The notes beneath the pieces are model-generated. The model did not search any database. It saw nothing but the letters and a program-made list of their open reading frames with translations, and was not told where the DNA came from. From SZUA-365 sp034002405 (lineage in GTDB: Bacteria; Bacteroidota; Ignavibacteria; SZUA-365): a DNA stretch of 48,892 nt. Both the position numbers and the translations under genes were made by a program. The stretch spans positions 1 through 48,892 of the forward strand of contig JAVFAS010000019.1 of NCBI GenBank assembly GCA_034002405.1. Direction: 5' to 3'. Each line of letters begins with the position of its first letter. The first letter of the stretch is position 1. Of the stretch, positions 9,015 through 17,111 are shown one piece after another.

Positions 9015-9404
9015 TCAGTCGAACCCCAGTGGTGGCCCCCGTTTGTCCGTCGTGGTGTCGGGACGGCCGACCTGGCGTTCGAAGCGTTCCACGACGATGC
9101 GATACAGCTCCGTGCCACGTTGCGGGTCGCGCGCCGTTTCACGCGCGGCCGCGAACAGCACCGTCGTATCCATGGCGTTCGCGGTGAGCAGGGAATCGAG
9201 CGCCTGGGCGAGGGCGGTGCTGTCTTCCCGGTACAATTCACCGAGAAAAAGAATATCGCCGTATATTTGCTGAAATTCCCTGTCCGGCAGTGTCCGCGCA
9301 CGCTCGTCGTCACAACCGGCCAACGCGATCAGGAGCACAATGATACAGAGGGGACCTCGTCTACTTCCACGGGCTGACCGGTATTTACTGGCGATTACGC
9401 TCAT
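9015..9404 (-). CDS. Small lipoprotein, DUF4296-like
   Basis: A 129-residue lipoprotein. ATG 9404 is the only reasonable start that keeps the basic stretch (SARGSRRG) in front of the hydrophobic segment IIVLLIALAGC with the lipid-acceptor Cys. The mature part is a single helical region with LPDREFQQIYGDILFLGELY, a middle segment DSLLTANAMDTTVLFAAA and a terminal helix TELYRIVVERFE. This layout recalls the DUF4296 lipoproteins of Bacteroidetes, whose function is unknown; the resemblance is by eye. Its first 65 bases overlap the start of the divergent permease gene. It converges on the response regulator gene with a 76-base gap and no visible terminator. Confidence 0.7.
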   Translation of the reverse strand: MSVIASKYRSARGSRRGPLCIIVLLIALAGCDDERARTLPDREFQQIYGDILFLGELYREDSTALAQALDSLLTANAMDTTVLFAAARETARDPQRGTELYRIVVERFERQVGRPDTTTDKRGPPLGFD

Positions 9405-10224
9405 TTGGGGCTCGACCTTTGCGATGACGAAATTCACGCTCACCGACCTGCCGCCACTGCTGCTGCAGGGCACGCGTTTTCTTGCCGCGTCGGTGATGGT
9501 CGGAATCTATACATGGCGCGACATCAAAGCAACCACGCGCACGTCCCTGCGCGCGGGACTAGTCCTTGGCGTGCTGCTCGGCATGGGATTCGCGCTGCAA
9601 ACGACGGGTCTTGTCGAGACAACGGCATCGAAAGCCGGATTTCTCACCGGGACGATGGTTGTTTTCACCCCGCTGCTTCAGATGGCGATCGAGCGTCGCC
9701 GACCGTCGGTTGGCAACGCCATTGCGGTGGTCATCGTCGGCGCGGGATTGTATCTGTTCACGTCTCCCGCGGGCGGAAACTTCAATGTCGGTGACGTGCT
9801 CGTGTTGTGCTGCGCGGTCGTGTTCGCCTTCTACATCGTCTATCTCGACGTGTTCACCAAACAGCGGTTCGATCGGGAAATCGTCTTCTGGCAGTTCATC
9901 GTGACGGCGGCGATCGGTTTCATCGCATCGCCGTTTTTCGACGAATCCACACCGGTGTTTTCCGCACCCGCGATCGGGGCGGTGCTGTATCTCGCGTTGT
10001 TCGCCTCGACCATCGCCATTTTCGTGCAATCGAAATACCAGCGCGAGACCACCCCCACCAAGGCCGCGATCATCTTCACGATGGAGCCGATTTTCGCCGC
10101 GATCATTGCATATGTCGCGCTGTCCGAAACTATGGGCGGCATTGAAATGATCGGCGCAGTGATCATGTTCGCCGGACTGCTGTTCTCCGAATTGTACGCC
10201 GCGCGGATCAGCCGCACGGCGTGA
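9340..10224 (+). CDS. EamA/DMT-superfamily transporter
   Basis: A 294-residue membrane protein with two EamA repeats and about ten transmembrane segments. The first repeat opens with ITLIWGSTFAMTKF, which is typical for the family, and the second begins around VLVLCCAVVFAFYIVYL. Members export or import metabolites such as amino acids or nucleotide derivatives; the substrate cannot be predicted. The ATG at 9340 follows AGGAG at ideal spacing, and no later start would keep the first membrane segment. The start region therefore truly overlaps the divergent lipoprotein gene. It converges with the TldE-like gene (43-base gap). Confidence 0.9.
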   Translation: MIQRGPRLLPRADRYLLAITLIWGSTFAMTKFTLTDLPPLLLQGTRFLAASVMVGIYTWRDIKATTRTSLRAGLVLGVLLGMGFALQTTGLVETTASKAGFLTGTMVVFTPLLQMAIERRRPSVGNAIAVVIVGAGLYLFTSPAGGNFNVGDVLVLCCAVVFAFYIVYLDVFTKQRFDREIVFWQFIVTAAIGFIASPFFDESTPVFSAPAIGAVLYLALFASTIAIFVQSKYQRETTPTKAAIIFTMEPIFAAIIAYVALSETMGGIEMIGAVIMFAGLLFSELYAARISRTA

Positions 10225-10267
10225 GCGGTGGCACTGGCGGGTGTGGTGCGCGACCATCTCCGCCGTC

Positions 10268-11593
10268 TCAGATCAGGCTACTCGGCTGGGAGTACATGAC
10301 ATCCTTCACCTTCATCGGGGGCAGGAGCATCGGGAAGTAGCTGCCCGTGGGTGACACCACCTCGGGCATGCCGAATGCCTGCAGTTCCTTGAACAGATAC
10401 ACGGGGGTCTCGCGGAGGATGAGGTTGCGGACGGGCCCGACGATCCGGCCCTTCTCGATGAGGAAGAGTCCGTCGCGGGTCGATCCGGTCAGCAGGCAAT
10501 TCTTGGGATCAAGGATATTCAGATTCGCAAATCCATGAAGGAGAAGACCGTACTCGGTGTCGGCGATGAGATCGGCGACCGGATCGGCGACATCGATGAT
10601 CAGGTTGCTGGGCGGCGCGACCACCGGACGATTGACGGCGGCGGCCTCATAGCGGTCGGTCACCAGTTGCGCGATCACGCCGGCCGAAACCCAATGCCGT
10701 GCGGTGACGGGCTCACCATCGGCGGTGAAGGGCAGCGAGGGGACGCGAGCGTCATAGGGATCGGATCGGAGGGTCACCCGTGTGTCGAACAGCGTCGATC
10801 CGAGAAAACTGCTGCCGTCGAGACGGCGGAGAAAGCTCTGGTCGTCGGCGATGGCGCGGGTGGAGAACTGCCGGAGCATCGGTTGAAGCATATCAGCCAG
10901 CGCGCGCGGGGAGAAAATCGTGGTGATCCGTCCCGGTTTGATTTCCTTCGCACCCCGCCAGCGAAGGCAGGTGTCGACGGCATCCCGCAGGACGTCGCGT
11001 GGTGCGAGCACCGTGCGGTCGGGTCGGAATCGTTCGGCGAAACCGGTGCTGCGGCCGTCCTCCGTGTAACAGCGGAATTGCGCGTGCCCGAGACTTGATG
11101 GTTGATACACGAACAGTCCGTTGGACGACGCCAGGGCACGGACGGTGCTGGTGGATGCAATGCTGCCGAACGCGAGGCATGATGCGGTGGTCGGATCCTC
11201 GCGCAGGGACGTGATTCCCCGCCACGATTCCTCCCACATTGCGCCGCCGTCATCGGGGAAATATGTCGCGGCCTCGGCGACATCAATGGCGCCCGGGAAT
11301 GGCAGCACTTCAGTGGTTTCCGGCATCTGGGCCGCGAGCGTTGCCGCGCGCGCGACAAGCGCACGGATATCCGCCTGTTCGTACACGTTGCCGCTTACCC
11401 GGCCATACCGCGTGCCAACACGTGCGGTGATCGCAAGTGTGAGACCGCTGCTGTGATGCAGCGGGTGTGGATGTTGTCCCGCGACGCTGCGCGTGGTTAT
11501 TTCCGTTTCGGTCAGGGAGACAAACAATTCATCCGCACCGGGGGACTGCACCGCGATGGAGAGGATGGTTTCCGCATCGTGTCGTGTCATCAT
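10268..11593 (-). CDS. TldE/PmbA-like subunit of a TldD/TldE metalloprotease pair
   Basis: A 441-residue cytoplasmic-looking member of the PmbA/TldE family, the partner that in known complexes lacks the metal site and shapes the substrate channel. Family-like blocks include a mid-region RTVLAPRDVLRDA and the C-terminal run LLIEKGRIVGPVRN-like sequence near residues 380-410, which precedes a typical ending. The ATG at 11593 overlaps the stop of the upstream TldD-like gene in an ATGA, so the two are co-translated. TldD/TldE proteases process peptides such as microcins or modified precursors; none is visible here. Unlike its partner it carries no export signal, which is odd if they form one complex. 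Confidence 0.82.
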   Translation of the reverse strand: MMTRHDAETILSIAVQSPGADELFVSLTETEITTRSVAGQHPHPLHHSSGLTLAITARVGTRYGRVSGNVYEQADIRALVARAATLAAQMPETTEVLPFPGAIDVAEAATYFPDDGGAMWEESWRGITSLREDPTTASCLAFGSIASTSTVRALASSNGLFVYQPSSLGHAQFRCYTEDGRSTGFAERFRPDRTVLAPRDVLRDAVDTCLRWRGAKEIKPGRITTIFSPRALADMLQPMLRQFSTRAIADDQSFLRRLDGSSFLGSTLFDTRVTLRSDPYDARVPSLPFTADGEPVTARHWVSAGVIAQLVTDRYEAAAVNRPVVAPPSNLIIDVADPVADLIADTEYGLLLHGFANLNILDPKNCLLTGSTRDGLFLIEKGRIVGPVRNLILRETPVYLFKELQAFGMPEVVSPTGSYFPMLLPPMKVKDVMYSQPSSLI

Positions 11594-13200
11594 GCGCGTG
11601 CCTCGGCGCGGTAGGTGGGAATGGAACGGAAGAGCGCGGGTGGCGTGGCGACGGAAAACGGGGTTTCCCAGAGCGGAAAGGCCCGCCGCGGAAAGAGATC
11701 GCCGCCGAGAAAGGTATCCTCGCCGCGCCCGACCTCGACCAGCGCGTTCCAGAACTGTTCCGTCGAGGTTTCGATTTCGACCTCCCGCACCATCTCCACG
11801 ATCTTGCCGCCACGAATCTTCCATGCGACTTGCGGCCGTACGCGAAACAGTGTCTTTCCCGGATTGGTCACCACCGTGCCGCGACCCTTCACAAAGAGTC
11901 CGTCATCCACACCGGCAATCAGGGCGTCGAGGTTTTTCCCGGGACCACCCTCCAGCACGACATTCGGCATGGCGACGGTCGGAGGCAGATTCCAGGCGGG
12001 TGCGCGACTGAATGTCATGCCGGGGAAACCGAGCCCATAGACCGGATCGGAGAGCAGGAGGTCGAGCGAGCGTGGGATGCGTCCGATCGCGCCACTCCCG
12101 TCCAGCAACGGATGCACCGCCGCGGCGACACCCGTGTCATCCCAGCCACTGCTGGCGAGTCCACCACGAAGCGTGTTGTCCCATCGCAGTCGCAAGGCCG
12201 GACTCGAAAGCGGCAGGCGGCCGCGCTGCGCGAGCGTGATCCACCGGTCGCCCGGCAGCCGTCCATCCAGGCCGGTCAGCTGGCGTGGATCAAAATGCGG
12301 GAGCAGGGTTTCAAACAAAATATTCCACAACAGCGTCGGATGCACGACGATATCGTAATGGTCGGGAGTGACCGGATCGGCCCGCTGCAGCTGCAGCACT
12401 TCCTGCATCGCGGTCTCCAGCTCCGAACGCATGGACGCCGTGGCGCCGGTCCAATCCGTGCTCTGCGCCTCGCGTTCGCTCGTCCGCGTATCCATCAGTT
12501 TCCGCTGCGCACTGTATGCCGTGACCGCGAAGTTCACATAGGACGCATACTGTTGCTGAGTGAAGCGTCCACCGCGACTGTCGACGTGCGTGGTGGTGCG
12601 CATCTGGAGAAACTGATTCGATACGGCATAGGGGATCTGCGGGATGCGCAGTGCCGTGGCATTGAGATCGCGAAGAAATGCAATCCGTTCGTCCAGCGGC
12701 ACGAGAAAAGGATCGGTCACGCCGGCGGTCGACCATCGGCGCGTGTCCACACCGTTCGCGTCCGTATTCATGACATGAACATCCGGGTGCAACTCGCCAT
12801 CGAGTGCAATCGAGCCCTCCCGGATGCTGGGTGGTGTCGCCCGCGCCATCTCGACCGCGCGTCGAGCGAGGTCTTTCGGGGACCCGCGCCGCGCTGCGGG
12901 CACGGAAGCCGAACCAAGCGCCATGCCGACGCGGACACGCAGGGTAATGCCATCCTCTTCCGTATCGCTGATGCCGTGCACGACATCCTTCCGCACCTGA
13001 ATGCTTTGATGACGGTGCGAAAGAGAGAGCGCGTCCGCCTGCGCCGCGCCGAGACGCCGCGCCTCCTCGACCACGTCCTGCATCCAAGTGTCCGGTGCGG
13101 ACGATTCGGCCGGGATGAGCGCGACCGCGCTGCCCGGTCTTGCGAGCATGGCCGACACGCCGAGAGCGCCGGTGGTTTTCATGAATGTGCGTCGTTGCAT
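11590..13200 (-). CDS. TldD-like protein with Tat signal and degenerate metal site
   Basis: A 536-residue TldD-family protein. Its N-terminus has a twin-arginine signal (RRTFMK, then GALGVSAMLARPGSA), so export in folded form is likely. The central block HYDIVVHPTLLWNILFE aligns with the family segment that normally reads DPTxLWxxxHExxGH, but residues 296-301 read FETLLP. Both zinc-binding histidines of HExxxH are therefore absent; His302 lies one residue out of register. The rest of the fold, including GWDDTGV and the terminal GVDDGLFVKGRG region, looks intact. The protein is thus either inactive, a structural partner, or uses another mechanism. It forms a two-gene unit with the PmbA-like gene through a 4-base overlap. 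Confidence 0.85.
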   Translation of the reverse strand: MQRRTFMKTTGALGVSAMLARPGSAVALIPAESSAPDTWMQDVVEEARRLGAAQADALSLSHRHQSIQVRKDVVHGISDTEEDGITLRVRVGMALGSASVPAARRGSPKDLARRAVEMARATPPSIREGSIALDGELHPDVHVMNTDANGVDTRRWSTAGVTDPFLVPLDERIAFLRDLNATALRIPQIPYAVSNQFLQMRTTTHVDSRGGRFTQQQYASYVNFAVTAYSAQRKLMDTRTSEREAQSTDWTGATASMRSELETAMQEVLQLQRADPVTPDHYDIVVHPTLLWNILFETLLPHFDPRQLTGLDGRLPGDRWITLAQRGRLPLSSPALRLRWDNTLRGGLASSGWDDTGVAAAVHPLLDGSGAIGRIPRSLDLLLSDPVYGLGFPGMTFSRAPAWNLPPTVAMPNVVLEGGPGKNLDALIAGVDDGLFVKGRGTVVTNPGKTLFRVRPQVAWKIRGGKIVEMVREVEIETSTEQFWNALVEVGRGEDTFLGGDLFPRRAFPLWETPFSVATPPALFRSIPTYRAEARA

Positions 13201-13336
13201 CGTGTTCCGCGCGTTCGTGACAAAACACCAAAATACGCCGAGGGTCGGAGTTCTGAAACAAGGGATGGATTTCTCTCCTCACGTTCCCGGGACCGCGTCC
13301 CTGCCGCGGCCGGGGCATTCCCGATCCCCGCACGTT

Positions 13337-13364
13337 TTGTCCTTTCTCCCGCGCGGAGTATTTT
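13337..13364 (+). promoter_or_regulatory. Promoter of the acylphosphatase-ispF-lnt operon
   Basis: TTGTCC (13337-13342) and TATTTT (13359-13364) are 16 bases apart. It can also be read as TTTG-N19-TATTTTG, close to the Bacteroidetes promoter form. Transcription would begin near 13371, only about two bases before the ATG at 13373, so the message may be nearly leaderless. Confidence 0.55.
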
Positions 13365-13372
13365 GCCCCGTC

Positions 13373-13642
13373 ATGAAGACGATGCATGTGGTCATATCCG
13401 GGTTGGTCCAGGGCGTGGGCTTCCGCTTTTTTGCCGCGCGGCAGGCCCGGATGCTGGGTGTGCATGGCTTCGTGCGCAATCTCCCGGCAGGCGAGGTCGA
13501 GGTGCTCGCCCAGGGGGAAACAGGATTGCTGGAGCGTTTTCTCCACGATCTGCGCGTGGGTCCTCGTTCCGCCCAGGTGACGGCGACGCGCCTGGTGTGG
13601 AAGGACACGACGGAACAGTACCATGATTTCACCATTCGCTGA
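13373..13642 (+). CDS. acyP: Acylphosphatase
   Basis: An 89-residue cytosolic enzyme that hydrolyses acyl phosphates such as acetyl- or carbamoyl-phosphate. The signature GLVQGVGFRFF carries the catalytic Arg18, and GFVRNLPAGEVEV carries Asn36; their spacing of 18 residues matches the family. The length is standard. It is the first gene of a plus-strand run and ends 35 bases before ispF. No ribosome site precedes the ATG, in keeping with a very short leader. Confidence 0.93.
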   Translation: MKTMHVVISGLVQGVGFRFFAARQARMLGVHGFVRNLPAGEVEVLAQGETGLLERFLHDLRVGPRSAQVTATRLVWKDTTEQYHDFTIR

Positions 13643-13677
13643 GGAGCGCACATCGTGATGTGGAGGAACTCATCCCA

Positions 13678-14166
13678 ATGAAACAACGGCCACGCATCGG
13701 TCTGGGATATGATGTCCATCGTCTTGCCGATGGCGAGACGCTCGTGCTTGGCGGCGTCACGGTGTCGGAGAACTTCGGCACGGTCGCCCATTCCGATGGG
13801 GACGTCCTGCTGCATGCGATCTGCGACGCACTGCTCGGTGCTGTCGCGCTCGGGGACATTGGCGAGCACTTTCCCGACAGCGATGCGGCGTATCGGGGTA
13901 TCTCCAGCATTGAACTCCTGCGTCGCTGTGTTGCCCTGGTGGGTGACGCGGGCTTCGCGATCGGGAATATCGACGCAACGCTTATCCTCGAGCGACCAAA
14001 GATCCTACCCTTCAAGCAAGAGATGCGCGCGCGGATCGCGGACGCTGCGGGCATTCCCCTCGACGGCATTTCCATCAAGGCCACGACGGCCGAACGCATG
14101 GGCTTCGTCGGCAGGGGAGAGGGCGTGGAGGCCCATGCCACCGCGCTTGTCTTTCCGAGAGACTGA
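13678..14166 (+). CDS. ispF: 2-C-methyl-D-erythritol 2,4-cyclodiphosphate synthase
   Basis: A 162-residue enzyme of the non-mevalonate isoprenoid pathway that cyclises the CDP-methylerythritol 2-phosphate intermediate with loss of CMP. The metal ligands are in GLGYDVHRL (Asp, His) and in AHSDGDVLLHAICDALLGA (second His), and TTAERMGFVGRGEG is the conserved substrate loop. The ATG at 13678 is preferred because GGAGGAA precedes it and the length fits the trimeric family; an in-frame GTG at 13660 is an alternative. The following DedA and PAP2 genes make a link to isoprenoid lipid-carrier handling plausible, as inference only. Confidence 0.96.
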   Translation: MKQRPRIGLGYDVHRLADGETLVLGGVTVSENFGTVAHSDGDVLLHAICDALLGAVALGDIGEHFPDSDAAYRGISSIELLRRCVALVGDAGFAIGNIDATLILERPKILPFKQEMRARIADAAGIPLDGISIKATTAERMGFVGRGEGVEAHATALVFPRD

Positions 14167-14175
14167 CCACACGCC

Positions 14176-14793
14176 ATGCTCGAACAGACCATCGCATACC
14201 TCTCGCAGGTCGATACCGTCTGGATCTATGCCGCGGTGTTCTTCATTTCCTATATCGAAAACATTTTCCCCCCGTTTCCCAGTGACGTGGTCGTCGTCTT
14301 CGCGGGCTCACTCGTCGCCATCGGCACGGGCAGCGTGCCGCTCACGCTCATGCTGGCCACGGGAGGAAGCACGCTGGGCTTCATGTCCATGTACTGGATC
14401 GGCGATCAATTCGGCGACCGTGTGCTGGAAGCGGGGAAGTTGCAATTCATTTCGAGGGACCTCGTGCACCGGGTGGAATCGTGGTTCCGGCGCTACGGGT
14501 ACTGGGTGGTGATCGCGAACCGTTTCCTCGCCGGCACCCGGGCCGTGATCAGCTTCGTCACCGGCATGTCGGAGCTGAACTTCGCCACGACTTCGGTGCT
14601 CTCGGCTGCCAGTGCCCTGCTGTGGAATGCTATCCTGCTCTATCTCGGATATATCGTCGGTGACAACTGGCGTCGTATCGGTGATTATCTCGATACCTAT
14701 AGCCTGATCGTCACGATCATTCTCGTGCTTGCCCTCGCCATCTGGGGCGCCATCACCAAATTCAAAAAGCGGAGGATGGTAAAACAAACATGA
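14176..14793 (+). CDS. DedA-family membrane protein
   Basis: A 205-residue inner-membrane protein of the DedA/SNARE-associated (VTT) family. It shows the opening segment with ENIFPPFPSDVVVVFAGSL, the conserved RYGYWVVIANRFLAGTRAVI arginine motif and FVTGMSELN, with about five hydrophobic segments. DedA proteins include lipid-carrier flippases such as those for undecaprenyl phosphate, and members needed for membrane homeostasis. The start lies ten bases after the ispF stop, and a PAP2 phosphatase gene follows after 21 bases. The neighbourhood suggests lipid or undecaprenyl carrier recycling; this is inference. Confidence 0.92.
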   Translation: MLEQTIAYLSQVDTVWIYAAVFFISYIENIFPPFPSDVVVVFAGSLVAIGTGSVPLTLMLATGGSTLGFMSMYWIGDQFGDRVLEAGKLQFISRDLVHRVESWFRRYGYWVVIANRFLAGTRAVISFVTGMSELNFATTSVLSAASALLWNAILLYLGYIVGDNWRRIGDYLDTYSLIVTIILVLALAIWGAITKFKKRRMVKQT

Positions 14794-14814
14794 TGATAAT
14801 AAGGATAAAAGATT

Positions 14815-15378
14815 TTGATTGAATGGCTTTATGGCTTGGACCTCATGTTGTTTCGATGGGGTAATGAAGCCTTAGCGAATCCTCTGTTCGACTGGTTTTT
14901 CGTGTTCATCACCGAGGTGAAGAACTGGTATGTGATCTACGCGGTCGCACTGGTCGCGCTGATGTGGTTTGGAAAGAAGCGGGGGATCATCACGGTCGTC
15001 CTGCTCGCCGTGACGATCGTGCTCAGCGATCAGATCAGCAGTTTCGTCATCAAGCCGTTCTTCGACCGCCTGCGTCCGTGCCACGAACTCGATCACGTCC
15101 GACTGCTGGTCGGTTGTGGCGGCGGGAAGTCCTTCACCAGCTCGCACGCCACGAACAACTTCGCCATGGCGGTATTGATCATGCATTTCTGGCCGAAGGC
15201 GAAATGGTATCTGCTCACATGGGCTTCCTTGGTGGCCTTCTCCCGGGTGTATGTCGGCGTCCACTATCCCTCCGATCTTCTCGGAGGCGCCGTACTGGGT
15301 GCGGGAATCGCGGCCGGTGTGGTGGTTCTGTATGAATCAGGGATGCGAATCCGGGAAAGGAGAGTAGCGCAACGATGA
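14815..15378 (+). CDS. PAP2-family lipid phosphatase
   Basis: A 187-residue membrane phosphatase starting with TTG after AAGGAT. All three PAP2 motifs are present: KPFFDRLRP, SFTSSHA (in place of PSGH) and SRVYVGVHYPSD, with five or six membrane segments. The family removes phosphate from lipids such as undecaprenyl pyrophosphate or phosphatidic acid at the membrane face. Its stop overlaps the start of lnt by four bases (ATGA), so translation is coupled. The DedA gene upstream and lnt downstream place it in an envelope-lipid operon. Confidence 0.92.
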   Translation: MIEWLYGLDLMLFRWGNEALANPLFDWFFVFITEVKNWYVIYAVALVALMWFGKKRGIITVVLLAVTIVLSDQISSFVIKPFFDRLRPCHELDHVRLLVGCGGGKSFTSSHATNNFAMAVLIMHFWPKAKWYLLTWASLVAFSRVYVGVHYPSDLLGGAVLGAGIAAGVVVLYESGMRIRERRVAQR

Positions 15379-17078
15379 AGGAGATCAATGCTTCCACGAA
15401 GGCGGAGTACAGGATGCCAACGGACAGCGGACGCCGCGGACGTCTTGCGCTCGCCGTAGGATCGGGCTTGCTGCTTGCGCTGGCGTTTCCACCGATCCCG
15501 ACAGGGATTTCCGCCTTCGCGGCCTTGCTGCCGTTGCTGTTTCTGATCGAGCGGCTGCCGGATTGGCGTGCCGTGTTCCGTTGGAGTTACCTCACCTTTT
15601 TCGTCGCGAACGTGGGGACCATCTGGTGGGTGAGCGGCTGGTGGGGGGAAGACCCCTGGCTCAAGGCCGCGGGCGTCGCGGTGAACTTCATCCATCCCTT
15701 GTTGTTCACCTTGCCCGCGCTCACGTATGCGTTTGTGCGGAGACGCATGGGACCGACATTCAGCATCGTGGCATTCCCGGTGATCTGGACTGCGTGGGAG
15801 TGGGTGATGCATCTCCCGGAACTGTCCTTTCCCTGGATGCTGCTGGCGAATACGCAGACCTACAACATCGAAAGCATTCAGTTCATTACCGTGACCGGAA
15901 CATTCGGGATCACGCTATGGGTGGCGGGCATCAACGCCATCGGCTTCCACACGCTGCGACGCTGGCTCGACGGCGACTGGCGTCCATCCTCGCCACGCTT
16001 CCTCGCGGCGATCGGGTCCCTGCTCATCCTGATTGTGCTCCCCCGTATCGGTGGTGCCCTGATGATGGACGACGGGACGGGTGGCACGGACACCATCCGC
16101 GTCGCCGTGATCCAGCCCGACATCGATCCGTATGACAAATGGGGGGTCGGCGAAACACCAATGGGCAAGCTTCGCCAGCTTCTTTCCGTGTACGACTCGC
16201 TTGCCGCGCATGAGCCCGATGTCGCCTTCCTTCCCGAAACCGCGATTCCGTTTCTCCTATTGCAGCCCTCCTCCTTCGAGGAGTACTCCTGGTTGCGCCG
16301 GCACATCGACAGCGTCGGCGTGCCGTTGTTGAGCGGATTTCCGCACACGGTGTTTTACGATGACGCGGAATCGGCCCCGGGTGGCGTGCGGACCGTGCCC
16401 GATACCGATATCCTGTATCTGAATTTCAACGCCGCGATCCTGCTTCAACCGGGAGATCCGAAACCACAGATCTACCACAAGTCACGGTTGACGCCACTTT
16501 CCGAACGCATTCCATACCTCGATGCACTTCCGTTTCTCCAGGACGCACTGACCTGGGGCGTTGGCATCAGCAATTGGGGGTTGGTCGAGGATAGCACAGT
16601 CTTTTCACTCGCGACGCGGACAGGCACACGACGGATGTGGGCCATGATCTGCTACGAGACACTGTATCCATCCTTTGTCTCGGGCTTCGCCGACCGTGGT
16701 GCGGAATTCTTCGGCGTCATCACCAACGATGGCTGGTTCGGTCGCTCCTCGGGGCCGTATCAACTCATGCGCTACACCGTGCTGCGGGCGATCGAAAACC
16801 GCCGGGCCGTGGCGCGTTGCGCCAACAACGGCGTCAGCTGCTTTATCGATCCCTACGGCCGCGTGCGCGAGGAAACGGAGCTCTACACGCGGACCGGCAT
16901 CGTCGGTGACCTGCCACTGCGTCGCGACCGCACATTTTACACCAGGCATGGCGACTGGCTGCCACTCGGACTGACGGTGGTGCTGGGATTTCTGTTGCTC
17001 TTCACCGTGATTTCGAAACGGCATCGGAAGGGAAGACGTGACGCGCGGCGGGAGACGGAACCACATGCCTTGCAATGA
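15375..17078 (+). CDS. lnt: Apolipoprotein N-acyltransferase
   Basis: A 567-residue inner-membrane enzyme that adds the third acyl chain to lipoproteins. The N-terminal part has about six membrane segments and a Trp-rich stretch (WWVSGWWGEDPW). The nitrilase-like domain begins near residue 235 and has the catalytic triad Glu288 (FLPETAIPF), Lys369 (YHKSRLTPLSERIP) and Cys426 (MICYETLYP). A final membrane helix precedes a basic tail. It fits a diderm with an outer membrane, as does the FadL-like porin in the window. It is co-translated with the PAP2 gene. Confidence 0.96.
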   Translation: MKEINASTKAEYRMPTDSGRRGRLALAVGSGLLLALAFPPIPTGISAFAALLPLLFLIERLPDWRAVFRWSYLTFFVANVGTIWWVSGWWGEDPWLKAAGVAVNFIHPLLFTLPALTYAFVRRRMGPTFSIVAFPVIWTAWEWVMHLPELSFPWMLLANTQTYNIESIQFITVTGTFGITLWVAGINAIGFHTLRRWLDGDWRPSSPRFLAAIGSLLILIVLPRIGGALMMDDGTGGTDTIRVAVIQPDIDPYDKWGVGETPMGKLRQLLSVYDSLAAHEPDVAFLPETAIPFLLLQPSSFEEYSWLRRHIDSVGVPLLSGFPHTVFYDDAESAPGGVRTVPDTDILYLNFNAAILLQPGDPKPQIYHKSRLTPLSERIPYLDALPFLQDALTWGVGISNWGLVEDSTVFSLATRTGTRRMWAMICYETLYPSFVSGFADRGAEFFGVITNDGWFGRSSGPYQLMRYTVLRAIENRRAVARCANNGVSCFIDPYGRVREETELYTRTGIVGDLPLRRDRTFYTRHGDWLPLGLTVVLGFLLLFTVISKRHRKGRRDARRETEPHALQ

Positions 17079-17111
17079 ACCATGAACCATTCAGTTTCTG
17101 GAACCATCACG

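Noticed and set aside
11467..13626. 719-codon plus-strand open frame opposite the TldD-like gene
   Set aside because: Arg/Gly/His-rich shadow product; the minus strand carries the family match and the Tat signal.
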